Below, piece by piece: positions 1-6,150 of a stretch of DNA of 6,639 nucleotides (its first letter is position 1; each line of letters begins with the position of its first letter). The position numbers and the translations under genes are program-made. The DNA is from Desulfobacteraceae bacterium (lineage in GTDB: Bacteria; Desulfobacterota; Desulfobacteria; Desulfobacterales; UBA11574). The DNA lies in contig JABMQM010000166.1 in assembly GCA_013203195.1 (NCBI GenBank), positions 1 to 6,639 on the forward strand. Reading direction: 5' to 3'. A model generated the notes under the pieces. That model saw only the letters and a list, made by a program, of their open reading frames with translations, had not been told where the DNA came from and did no database searches.

Positions 1-130
1 CCGTTAGACCGTAATTTAATACTGGACAACGGGCTAACCGGGTAACCGGCTAACCAGACATAGGCTCTTTTAAGGTTTTCGGCAGCGCCGGGTATCTCTA
101 ACCAGGCCCAGAGGACCAGGTTTTTCAGGA
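1..130. other. Non-coding stretch downstream of the RND exporter gene
   Basis: This stretch lies beyond the stop codon of the minus-strand exporter gene and has no convincing reading frame. It holds a short tandem repeat (listed separately) and scattered GTTAG/CTAAC words. I looked for a rho-independent terminator for the leftward operon and found no GC-rich stem followed by a T-run on the minus strand. Termination may occur beyond the left edge or be factor-dependent. Confidence 0.5.
31..55. repeat. Imperfect 8-9 bp tandem repeat, three units
   Basis: Three consecutive units are visible: GGGCTAACC (31-39), GGGTAACC (40-47) and GGCTAACC (48-55). A related CTAACC word recurs at about 99-104, and an inverted GTTAG is present at 3-7. 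This is a short low-complexity intergenic repeat of unknown role. It could be a remnant of a longer array cut by the window edge. Confidence 0.6.
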
Positions 131-2740
131 CTAAATAACTCTGAACAGCTGTTTTTCAAATATTTGGATCAAAGCCGGCAGGATCAACATGGTGGCGATA
201 CCGGAAATGGCCATGATGCTGGCCAGAAATATGCCGACTGTCTGGTACGGTACCAGAGGAGCCGCCAGCAGCGGTGTAAAGCCGACGGCAATGACGATAA
301 CATTTCTGCTGATGGCCCTGGCCGGTTCTTCAAACATTTCTTTGATGCCCTCCTTCCAGGAGCCGGCGCGCTTAAAAGCCGTACGCGACCGTTCCAAAAA
401 ATGAATGGCAAAGTCAACGGCCAGGCCCAGGGTCAGCGACGACAGAACCGCCACCGGCATGTCATAATCCTTGCCTGCCAGGCCGATTATGCCGTAAATT
501 GCGGCTATAGTAACCAACAGCGGCACCATCGCCAGCAATCCCCACAGGGGCGAGCGGAAAAGAAAGGCCATCATTACAAAGACAACCGCAAAAGAGCTCA
601 GAAATGACTTGAGCATACCGGAGACCATTTTGTTCTGCCACATCACGTTTAGATAGGTCAGGCCGGCCCACTGATGCTTCATAGGTACGGGCGGCGGATT
701 ATCGGTAATGAATCGATCCACCGCCATGATAACCTCTTCCATATCCTTGTTGTCGCCGTTTTTTAGCTGCACCCAGATATTGGCTTTTTTGTAATCAGGG
801 GTAATCAGATGCCAGAGGTCATCCGGCTTGTGGCTGTTCTGGAAGGAAATCAAGGTCTGGGCCACGGCATTGGTAGTATCCGGCACCCTGTAATAGGCCG
901 CATCAGCCTCGAAAAGCTCCTGATATACCTTCTTGACCACATCTGTAATCGAATTGCTTTTGCCGACCACACCTGATTTTTGCAGATGAGATTGCAGCCG
1001 GGCCACATACCTGAGAACTTTGGGTTGCTTAAAGAGCTGGTCTCGATGCCGTATCTGATCGATTATGTCCAAGCCGTCGGCCCAGAAATCATACGAATCA
1101 TCATCAGCCGTATCCATTTTTGCTTCCCACAGCTTGACAAGCAGACTCATAAATTCATTTGCCGTCGTGCTGTTGTCAGCAGCCTGGTCTATCAGGACTT
1201 CAGCCTCGGACAGCTTTAGGCCGGGTGTTTTGCCGGCAATAATGCCGGTCAATTCATCTTTGGTGCGTGCGGCTAACTCGGCATGGCTTATATCATGCTC
1301 CGCCCCTTCCAGAACCAGATAGGCTTCGTAAGTGCCGCCGAAATGTTTGTTTAAAACCCGATCCGCCACCCGGATGGGGTGGTTCTTTTTAAACCATTTG
1401 ACCGGATTATCATTGATCTGGATTTTGCTGATGCCATAAACGGCTCCCATCAAAATTGCCATGGTCAGTATCACAATTATTTTAGCACGCCTGTACGTAA
1501 AATTGCCTAACAAGGGCAGATGCCGGGAAAGCAACGAACCGCTGGTACCATCTTTTGGCGATTCCGCAACAACTCCGAAACCGGCCAGGCTTTCTTCCTT
1601 CATCAGCATCACATAGGCCGGGATAAACAGTATGGTAAGCAGCCAGGCCAACATAATGCCGCAAGCAACAAAAAGCCCAAAAACCTGCACCGGCGGGATG
1701 GGAGTCAAGGCCAAAGAGGCAAACCCGGCCGAGGATGTAAGGGAAGTGTAAAGCATGGGCATAAACAAATGATCCATGACACGTTCAAGGGTTTTTCTCC
1801 TATCCTTTATCTTTGGGTAGAAATCAAAAAATTCCGACAAAATGTGAATGGAATCCACCACCGCGATGGGCATCAGAAAAATAGGAATCATGGAACTCAT
1901 AATGTGCAGCGTATTGCCTGTGCCGATTAACAGGCCCATTGTGCAAATTACCGTCATCACGGCAATGATCATAGGTGAAATAATTAAAGCAAGTTTTCTG
2001 AAAAAAAGCAGCAGCAGCAGAAAGATGGCAAACATGGCCAGCGGCGCCGATATCGCCATCTGCACGAACATCTCGACCCCGAATGTGTCCTCGGCCACCG
2101 GCAATCCGGTAATGTAATAGTGGTCACCATTGGCATCATCAAAAGATTCTATTTTTTCCAGCAGCCGGTCCCTTACCTGATAGGCAAAATCTTTTGAGGT
2201 GATCGGCAGATAGATACCCATAGCCTTGCCGTCCTCGGATACCAAGGTTCCTTTATACAAAGGGTTGGCCATGGCACTGTCACGGATCTTGAGGGCCTCT
2301 GCGCGGGTCGTTGGCGCTTTTTTCATCAGCCATTTGAAGCGCACCCGGCCCGGCCCGGCCTGCTCGATGGTATCTACATTGCCGGGGGCGATCACATCCC
2401 TGCTGACGACCCTTTTTTCCGGATCATTCGGATCGGTCAGTTTTTGTGAGAACTCGGTAAGGTCCTGGACTCTTTTTAGGGTAGTCGGGTTAAAAACACC
2501 ATCCGGATGCGTTTCGTTAACTACTCCCACAACGACTACATCATACAGTGAAAACTCTTTTTTGACCTGGTTATGAAAAATCCGCACGGCTTCATGCTCG
2601 GACAGCATGTTTTCCGGGTCGGTATCAACCCGCACCATACTGATCATGCCGCCCAGAATAAGGGTTGCCAGCACCATAATGGCGATGACCAATTTGGGTT
2701 TCTTGATAGAAAATTGAATCAGACTACTTCCCAATTTCAT
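131..2740 (-). CDS. RND superfamily (MMPL-type) exporter, 869 aa
   Basis: This is an inner-membrane exporter of the RND superfamily, the COG1033/MMPL group, presumably driven by proton flux. It has the two-fold repeat of the family. TM1 is at about 17-36, followed by a periplasmic domain (37-225) and a five-helix bundle (226-378). TM7 is at about 420-437, followed by a second, larger periplasmic domain (about 438-706) and a second bundle (708-858). The family-like VDTDPENML segment follows TM1 (38-46). Acidic residues sit in the equivalent helices TM4 (AVVDSIHI, D296) and TM10 (GLAVDFAIH, D776), the positions that carry the proton relay in MmpL/RND proteins. The ATG at 2740 is preceded by GAGGAG (2747-2752) at 6-nt spacing, which fixes the start. 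The gene lies 21 bp after znuB on the same strand, so co-transcription is likely. No periplasmic adaptor or outer-membrane partner is in the window. The substrate cannot be read from sequence: lipids, hopanoid-like molecules and drugs are all possible. Confidence 0.88.
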   Translation of the reverse strand: MKLGSSLIQFSIKKPKLVIAIMVLATLILGGMISMVRVDTDPENMLSEHEAVRIFHNQVKKEFSLYDVVVVGVVNETHPDGVFNPTTLKRVQDLTEFSQKLTDPNDPEKRVVSRDVIAPGNVDTIEQAGPGRVRFKWLMKKAPTTRAEALKIRDSAMANPLYKGTLVSEDGKAMGIYLPITSKDFAYQVRDRLLEKIESFDDANGDHYYITGLPVAEDTFGVEMFVQMAISAPLAMFAIFLLLLLFFRKLALIISPMIIAVMTVICTMGLLIGTGNTLHIMSSMIPIFLMPIAVVDSIHILSEFFDFYPKIKDRRKTLERVMDHLFMPMLYTSLTSSAGFASLALTPIPPVQVFGLFVACGIMLAWLLTILFIPAYVMLMKEESLAGFGVVAESPKDGTSGSLLSRHLPLLGNFTYRRAKIIVILTMAILMGAVYGISKIQINDNPVKWFKKNHPIRVADRVLNKHFGGTYEAYLVLEGAEHDISHAELAARTKDELTGIIAGKTPGLKLSEAEVLIDQAADNSTTANEFMSLLVKLWEAKMDTADDDSYDFWADGLDIIDQIRHRDQLFKQPKVLRYVARLQSHLQKSGVVGKSNSITDVVKKVYQELFEADAAYYRVPDTTNAVAQTLISFQNSHKPDDLWHLITPDYKKANIWVQLKNGDNKDMEEVIMAVDRFITDNPPPVPMKHQWAGLTYLNVMWQNKMVSGMLKSFLSSFAVVFVMMAFLFRSPLWGLLAMVPLLVTIAAIYGIIGLAGKDYDMPVAVLSSLTLGLAVDFAIHFLERSRTAFKRAGSWKEGIKEMFEEPARAISRNVIVIAVGFTPLLAAPLVPYQTVGIFLASIMAISGIATMLILPALIQIFEKQLFRVI
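2008..2019. repeat. Trinucleotide tract (GCA)4 next to an A7 run inside the exporter gene
   Basis: On the plus strand, A7 (2001-2007) is followed by four GCA units. Read on the minus strand, these encode part of the Leu/Phe-rich second transmembrane helix (about residues 241-247). The tract is short and in frame. It may simply reflect the amino-acid composition of the helix. Confidence 0.55.
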
Positions 2741-2746
2741 ATTTTA

Positions 2747-2752
2747 CTCCTC
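2747..2752 (-). promoter_or_regulatory. Ribosome-binding site of the RND exporter gene
   Basis: GAGGAG on the minus strand ends 6 nt before the ATG at 2740. It lies in the 21-bp gap after the permease stop, so the exporter can be translated independently of znuB on a shared transcript. Confidence 0.75.
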
Positions 2753-2761
2753 TTTCACTGG

Positions 2762-3565
2762 TCACTTGCGGATCTGGCTGACGGCAAATGTTATGAAAAA
2801 AATTGCCGACGCCAGCGTAACAATGGTGGCCCCGGAAGCAAGGTCCCCATAGTATGAAATGAAAAGGCCGCCGATGGTAGATATCAAGGCAATCACAATA
2901 GCAACGGCAATCATTGAAACATAACGCTGGGTTATTTGCGCAGCCGCCGCCCCTGGAATAACCAGGAGCGCGGATACAAGCACGATACCGATAATCTTCA
3001 TGCTGATTACCACCGCCAGGGCCAGAATTGTCAAAAAGAAGTGATCAAGGAAGGCAACCGGCATGCCGCTGACAAGTGCAACTTCCCGGTCGTAGGCTAC
3101 AAACAGCAATTCTTTAAAAAACATGAAGACAGATGCCAGCACCAGTCCGCCCAGCACGGCAATAATAACCAAATCTGTGCGTGTAATCGCCAGGATGTTC
3201 CCGAAAAGATACCCGAAAAGATCTACATTGTATTGTTCCGACATGCCGATGAAGATAACACCCAACGCCATGGAAAGTGAAAAAAATATGCCGATAGCGG
3301 TATCAGTACTGAGTTTCCCCTGTTTGCCGATATAGCCGATAGCATTGGCTACCGCCACTGCAAAGCCGATGGCTGTCAGGGTTGGTGAAATGCCTAAAAG
3401 AGCCCCCAGGGCAACGCCTCCGAACGCTGAATGCGCGACACCCACGCCGATAAATGACAGGCGGCGCAGAACAACAAAGAATGAAACCACCGCCAAAACC
3501 AGGCTCAGCATGGTTCCGGCCATAAAGGCGTTTTGCATAAATTCAAGTCTGAAAATTTCAATCAT
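2762..3565 (-). CDS. znuB: Zinc/manganese ABC transporter permease (ZnuB-like, ABC-3 family)
   Basis: This is the membrane channel of a metal-uptake ABC transporter, importing Zn(II) (or Mn(II)) released by the binding protein. It is almost entirely hydrophobic with about eight helices, as in the ABC-3 (ZnuB/TroCD/MntB) family. Family-like segments are the early RRLSFIGVGVAHSAFGG stretch, the cytoplasmic coupling segment AYDREVALVSGMPV and the late VLVSALLVIPGAAAAQ helix. The start is ambiguous. The frame is open from a GTG at 3595, with ATG codons at 3574 and 3565. I chose ATG 3565 because the protein then begins MIEIFRLEFMQNAF, as family members commonly do; this gives 267 residues. No strong Shine-Dalgarno decides it. 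The 3' end of the ATPase gene overlaps this start (8 bp at 3565, 38 bp at 3595), implying translational coupling. Zinc rather than manganese is inferred from the binding protein's His-containing loop. Confidence 0.9.
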   Translation of the reverse strand: MIEIFRLEFMQNAFMAGTMLSLVLAVVSFFVVLRRLSFIGVGVAHSAFGGVALGALLGISPTLTAIGFAVAVANAIGYIGKQGKLSTDTAIGIFFSLSMALGVIFIGMSEQYNVDLFGYLFGNILAITRTDLVIIAVLGGLVLASVFMFFKELLFVAYDREVALVSGMPVAFLDHFFLTILALAVVISMKIIGIVLVSALLVIPGAAAAQITQRYVSMIAVAIVIALISTIGGLFISYYGDLASGATIVTLASAIFFITFAVSQIRK

Positions 3566-4370
3566 GATCTTCATGCCTGTGAAAACAGGTAACACATTTT
3601 GAGTCGTGGACCATAATTTTCATGTCTTTTCCATAAACTTTCTCTTGCACGCCCGGGATAAAACAGGAGTCAGGTTCACCATGGTAGTGAAGCTGGGTAT
3701 TCAGACAGGCCACACGATCGGCATGGGAAGTAACCATCCCGATATCGTGGGACACCATAATTACGGATACGCCCTGTTCATCTCTAAGTGCGGCCAAAAG
3801 GTCATAAAAGTCTTCCTGGGCCACGCTGTCAACGCCGGTCGACGGCTCATCGAGGATCAAAAGCTTCGGTTTAGATACCAGTGCCCGGGCAATGTTCACC
3901 CGCTGCTGCTGCCCGCCCGACAAAATTCCGAAAGATCTTTGGGCATGGTCCGCCATGTTTACCCGGGAGAGCAGGTTCATGGCAATTTCCCTGCTTTTGC
4001 GATCCGGTCGATTAAAAAATCCCAACTTGCTATAAAGACCCATCATAACGACATCCAGTACGGTTACCGGAAATAAGCGATCAGCATGGGAAATTTGCGG
4101 AAGGTATCCGATGTCAAGGCGGCTGTTTTTGCCCGGAGGTTGACCGAACAGTTTGACACTCCCTTTGGCAGGACGCACGAGCCCTAAAATTACATTTAAC
4201 AGCGTGGTTTTGCCGCCGCCGTTGGGGCCGACTATACCAAAGATTTCTCCGTCATAGCACTGCAAGATTATCGATTTTAATATCCATTTCCCGTCATAAG
4301 CGACCCAAACGTCATCAAGCTCTACATAGACGGACCTTTCCCTTGGGGTCTCTTGCGCCGTTGTCTTCAC
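3558..4370 (-). CDS. znuC: Zinc/manganese ABC transporter ATP-binding protein (ZnuC-like)
   Basis: This is the cytoplasmic ATPase that powers metal import through the ZnuB-like permease. All nucleotide-binding motifs are intact in the 270-residue product: Walker A GPNGGGKTT (48-56), Q-loop Q92, signature LSGGQQQR (150-157), Walker B LLILDEP with D174 and catalytic E175, D-loop STGVD (177-181) and H-loop H208. The start is a GTG at 4370. It overlaps the znuA stop as GTGA, and AGAGG (4378-4382) lies 7 nt upstream. The C-terminus is unusual in carrying a Cys/His/Asp-rich tail (KCVTCFHRHEDHD, from about residue 258) that could bind metal. His-rich ends are also known in some ZnuC proteins, including that of E. 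coli. The assignment to metal uptake rests on both neighbours and is secure. The Zn versus Mn preference is inferred. Confidence 0.92.
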   Translation of the reverse strand: MKTTAQETPRERSVYVELDDVWVAYDGKWILKSIILQCYDGEIFGIVGPNGGGKTTLLNVILGLVRPAKGSVKLFGQPPGKNSRLDIGYLPQISHADRLFPVTVLDVVMMGLYSKLGFFNRPDRKSREIAMNLLSRVNMADHAQRSFGILSGGQQQRVNIARALVSKPKLLILDEPSTGVDSVAQEDFYDLLAALRDEQGVSVIMVSHDIGMVTSHADRVACLNTQLHYHGEPDSCFIPGVQEKVYGKDMKIMVHDSKCVTCFHRHEDHD

Positions 4371-5302
4371 TGCATGGCCTCTTTTAAAACGTTTAGGTTG
4401 TACTTCATCAGATCGATATAATTGCTGCGTCTTTTCATGCTGGGGCCGCCCAGGGGATCGAGCAGCAGGACTTTAACCTTTGCTTCATTAGCGATGATCT
4501 CTGCGGCCCGGGGATTGAGCTGGGGCTCTGCAAACACCGCTTGAATATTATGTCGTTTAATCTGGTCCACGATATTCTTGATCTGGATCGGCGTTGGATT
4601 TCTGCCCGGAGCAGCCTCGATGACACCAACAGGTTCAAGGCCGTAGCGCCTGGCAAAGTAATCCCAGGAAGCATGAAAGGAAACAAATTCTTTGATCTTG
4701 AAAACATCCACTTCCGCTTTGATCATCTTGTCGAGCTTGTCCAGTTCGATAAGATACTTGCGGCCCTGCTGCTTATAAAACTTTTCATGCTGTCGGTCAA
4801 CCTTGCTTAGCGCAGCCGCAATGTCGTTGACCATCAATTTAACGATTACAGGGTCAAGCCAAATATGCGGATTGGCAAACGACGATTTGCGATCTGAAAT
4901 ATCCGGCTTGCCGTCATGGTGTTCCGCTGCATAATGATCTTTGGTAGTGTGGATCAGTGAAACTTTCTCGGACAAAACAACCGTTTTCAGGCCGGGGCCT
5001 GCTAACTTGACAAACTTTTCGGCCCAGAATTCCAGCCCGGCGCCTATCATGAAGAAAATGCGCGCTCTTGTGATTTTTTTTACCAGACTGGGCTTGGGTT
5101 CAAACGTGTGAGGACTTGCGCCGGCAGGCAGGATGAAGGTTACATCAACATGCTCCCCGCCCACGGCTCTTACCATATCGGCCACCGGAAATATGCTGGT
5201 AACCACCGCAATATTTTCCCCCAGGCATTTGGATGGATGTAACTGGACCAACGCGAAAAGCAGTGCGAACAAAACAGAGCTAAATATATTTATTCTCTTC
5301 AC
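4367..5302 (-). CDS. znuA: Periplasmic zinc-binding protein of ABC transporter (ZnuA-like)
   Basis: This is the periplasmic solute-binding protein (cluster A-I, SBP_bac_9) that captures Zn(II) and passes it to the permease. The 311-residue product starts with a Sec signal peptide (MKR, then a hydrophobic stretch to about residue 20, with cleavage probably near 26-29). No good lipobox is present, so it is predicted to be soluble. Expected metal ligands are visible: H65 in PHTFEP, H146 in NPHIWLDP, H210 in SFHASWDYF and D282 in LLLDPLGG. A loop between the first two sites (118-134) carries four His plus Asp/Glu, a modest version of the His-rich loop typical of zinc rather than manganese binders. 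The start is a GTG at 5302. An in-frame TGA two codons upstream rules out earlier starts, and AAAGGG lies upstream at a rather long spacing of about 10 nt. It is the first gene of the unit and overlaps znuC by 4 bp. Confidence 0.93.
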   Translation of the reverse strand: MKRINIFSSVLFALLFALVQLHPSKCLGENIAVVTSIFPVADMVRAVGGEHVDVTFILPAGASPHTFEPKPSLVKKITRARIFFMIGAGLEFWAEKFVKLAGPGLKTVVLSEKVSLIHTTKDHYAAEHHDGKPDISDRKSSFANPHIWLDPVIVKLMVNDIAAALSKVDRQHEKFYKQQGRKYLIELDKLDKMIKAEVDVFKIKEFVSFHASWDYFARRYGLEPVGVIEAAPGRNPTPIQIKNIVDQIKRHNIQAVFAEPQLNPRAAEIIANEAKVKVLLLDPLGGPSMKRRSNYIDLMKYNLNVLKEAMQ

Positions 5303-5305
5303 AAG

Positions 5306-5431
5306 TCAAAAACCCTTTTTTTCTCCAAAAATGGCCTTGATTTCGTTGATTCCCGGCAGGTTTGATCCGAATCCGGACCCAACTCGCGGTCCTTTGGGCA
5401 ACTCCTTTAAACGGTAAATACCAAAGTGTTT
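5306..5431 (-). pseudogene. Possible C-terminal remnant of an unknown gene just before znuA
   Basis: This is a 41-codon open frame followed by TGA (5306-5308), three bases before the znuA GTG. That is the spacing expected for the preceding gene of an operon. The codons look gene-like in the last part, but there is no ATG and no usable start. A TGA (5432-5434) closes the frame upstream, close to the end of the antitoxin gene. I do not recognise the peptide. It may be what is left of an upstream operon gene after the toxin-antitoxin DNA arrived. It could equally be chance translation of a Gly/Ser-rich intergenic repeat, since the middle contains repeated TCCGGATTCGGA-like words. Confidence 0.3.
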
Positions 5432-5435
5432 TCAA
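5406..5435 (-). promoter_or_regulatory. Weak candidate promoter for the zinc operon
   Basis: On the minus strand, TTGAAA (5430-5435) is followed after 18 nt by TTTAAA (5406-5411), giving five and four matches to sigma-70 -35 and -10 consensus. It lies about 105 bp upstream of znuA. Such matches are common in AT-rich DNA, so this is only a placeholder. Confidence 0.2.
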
Positions 5436-5449
5436 TTGATTGTTTGCTT

Positions 5450-5755
5450 TCAAACCGCGTGCTTACGCTTTTTAAAAGCTTTAAGCTCATCTGGGGCAAA
5501 TACGATGTTTCTCCCTATTCTTTCATATTTAATATTCTCTGCTTTGACCCATCGCCTTAAGGTAATTTCGGCGATCTCCAGATACTCAGCGGCCTCTTTA
5601 ACAGTAAAAGGCGACTGTCTAATGTCATCGAAAACTTCCTTATGACTGTATAAATCTTTCTCAAACCCTTTTCTGGCTATAGCGGTAAATAATTTTTCTC
5701 TCTCTTTTAACGGCATATTTAAAATATCTTTATATACTTTCTCAGCAGTAATCAT
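5450..5755 (-). CDS. Antitoxin-like protein with excisionase/MerR-type helix-turn-helix
   Basis: This 101-residue protein is probably the antitoxin and repressor of the pair. The N-terminal half (1-48) is charged and predicted helical, and probably mediates dimerisation or toxin contact. Residues about 49-97 form an excisionase-type helix-turn-helix of the HTH_17 kind: PFTVKEAAEYLEIAEITLRRW, then a wing with ERIGRNIVFAPDELKAFKK. This winged motif binds DNA in excisionases and MerR relatives. The ATG at 5755 overlaps the toxin stop as ATGA. A strong GGGAGGTG (GGAGG at 5763-5767, 7 nt spacing) lies inside the toxin gene's end, so translation should be efficient. Likely targets are the ATGATA/TATCAT sites upstream of the toxin gene. 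The antitoxin role is inferred from pairing and family resemblance. A plain regulator is the alternative. Confidence 0.8.
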   Translation of the reverse strand: MITAEKVYKDILNMPLKEREKLFTAIARKGFEKDLYSHKEVFDDIRQSPFTVKEAAEYLEIAEITLRRWVKAENIKYERIGRNIVFAPDELKAFKKRKHAV

Positions 5756-6039
5756 AACCCCACCTCCCTGAGATATTTTTTTAGTTCACGGTAAAAATTT
5801 TCATGGGAACCTATTTTGAAAAAGACTATGTCCGCATCTTGGAGGCCATAGGCTATCATAAATTTCTGTCTTTTATGAGAAAATTTATGAACTCTCAATC
5901 CAGCCAAATCACTTTTTTTGGCTTCTCCCATATCCGGTTTCAATGTTATTTTATCGACTTCATCTTCAATGACGAGTTGAAAAGGTCTCGTTTGTTTCTT
6001 TACGAACTTTCTAAATAACGGTTTGTAATATACACTCAT
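5752..6039 (-). CDS. RelE/ParE-family toxin of a type II toxin-antitoxin pair
   Basis: This is a 95-residue basic protein with the RelE/ParE fold signature. An N-terminal helical part (about 6-32) is followed by a beta-sheet region containing LAGLRVHKFSHKRQKFMIAYGL (45-66) and IVFFKIGSHENFYRELKKYL (71-90). RelE members cleave mRNA on the ribosome and ParE members inhibit gyrase; the sequence alone does not decide which. Basic and aromatic residues K52, H55, R57, K59, H79 and Y83 are candidates for the active surface. The start ATG at 6039 has no Shine-Dalgarno upstream, and no in-frame alternative start lies nearby. It is the first gene of the pair, overlapping the antitoxin by 4 bp. The DNA is clearly more AT-rich than the zinc operon, suggesting separate acquisition. 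Confidence 0.87.
   Translation of the reverse strand: MSVYYKPLFRKFVKKQTRPFQLVIEDEVDKITLKPDMGEAKKSDLAGLRVHKFSHKRQKFMIAYGLQDADIVFFKIGSHENFYRELKKYLREVGL
5761..5768 (-). promoter_or_regulatory. Strong ribosome-binding site of the antitoxin gene
   Basis: GGGAGGTG on the minus strand, with the GGAGG core 7 nt before the ATG at 5755, lies within the last codons of the toxin gene. It contrasts with the absence of any such site before the toxin gene, which would favour antitoxin excess. Confidence 0.7.
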
Positions 6040-6048
6040 GATAACTAT

Positions 6049-6070
6049 AATGATAGCCTAAATTATCATT
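6049..6070. promoter_or_regulatory. Palindromic operator of the toxin-antitoxin unit (predicted)
   Basis: A perfect 7-bp inverted repeat, AATGATA (6049-6055) and TATCATT (6064-6070), is separated by 8 bp and covers the -10 element and spacer of the promoter. Further copies of the half-site flank it: ATGATA at 6038-6043 and ATCATT at 6077-6082, so boxes recur every 12-14 bp. This is what an autoregulating antitoxin would bind. The site is seen directly; its function is inferred. Confidence 0.6.
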
Positions 6071-6077
6071 CTGTCAA
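6050..6077 (-). promoter_or_regulatory. Sigma-70-type promoter of the toxin-antitoxin unit
   Basis: On the minus strand a perfect TTGACA -35 (6072-6077) is followed after 16 nt by TATCAT (6050-6055), matching five of six -10 positions. Transcription would begin near 6042-6044, only about 3-5 nt before the toxin ATG at 6039, so the mRNA would be almost leaderless. Another -10-like word, GATAAT (6062-6067), lacks a matching -35. Confidence 0.65.
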
Positions 6078-6150
6078 TCATTATTTTTTGTGTCGACAGA
6101 AAACGCTTGTACTGTTACTGCGCAAATCATTCAGAGATAGAGGTGACCTT

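Larger units (their letters stand above)
5303..5449. other. Gap between the antitoxin gene and znuA, with possible gene remnant and no clear Zur box
   Basis: This gap must contain the promoter of the zinc operon unless the operon is read through from the toxin-antitoxin unit. On the minus strand a 41-codon frame (5431-5306) runs in the same frame as znuA and ends TGA three bases before its GTG. It encodes a plausible C-terminal-like peptide (ending NEIKAIFGEKKGF) but lacks a well-placed start codon. A small 5-bp stem (GGACC/GGTCC, 5375-5392) has no T-run, so it is not a convincing terminator. I could not recognise a Zur or Fur box. Confidence 0.5.

Noticed and set aside
164..607. 147-codon plus-strand open frame over the 3' end of the exporter gene
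   Set aside because: It is a shadow of the exporter frame with biased composition and no plausible ribosome-binding context.
1520..1930. 136-codon plus-strand open frame within the exporter gene
   Set aside because: It lies wholly antisense to a well-supported membrane protein gene, and its product is a His/Gln/Arg-rich composition typical of antisense translation.
3606..4076. 156-codon plus-strand open frame within the ZnuC gene
   Set aside because: It is antisense to an ATPase with all its motifs intact and has no recognisable domain.
5220..5240. Lipoprotein signal in ZnuA around Cys26
   Set aside because: The residues before the Cys (PSK) do not fit a lipobox, so a plain Sec signal peptide is more likely.
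5375..5392. Possible terminator hairpin GGACC/GGTCC between the antitoxin gene and znuA
   Set aside because: The stem is only 5 bp with an 8-nt loop and no T-run follows on the minus strand.
6088..6090. TTG start for the pncB-like frame
   Set aside because: It has no Shine-Dalgarno and lies over the toxin promoter region, whereas the GTG at 6151 has GAGGTGA at suitable spacing.
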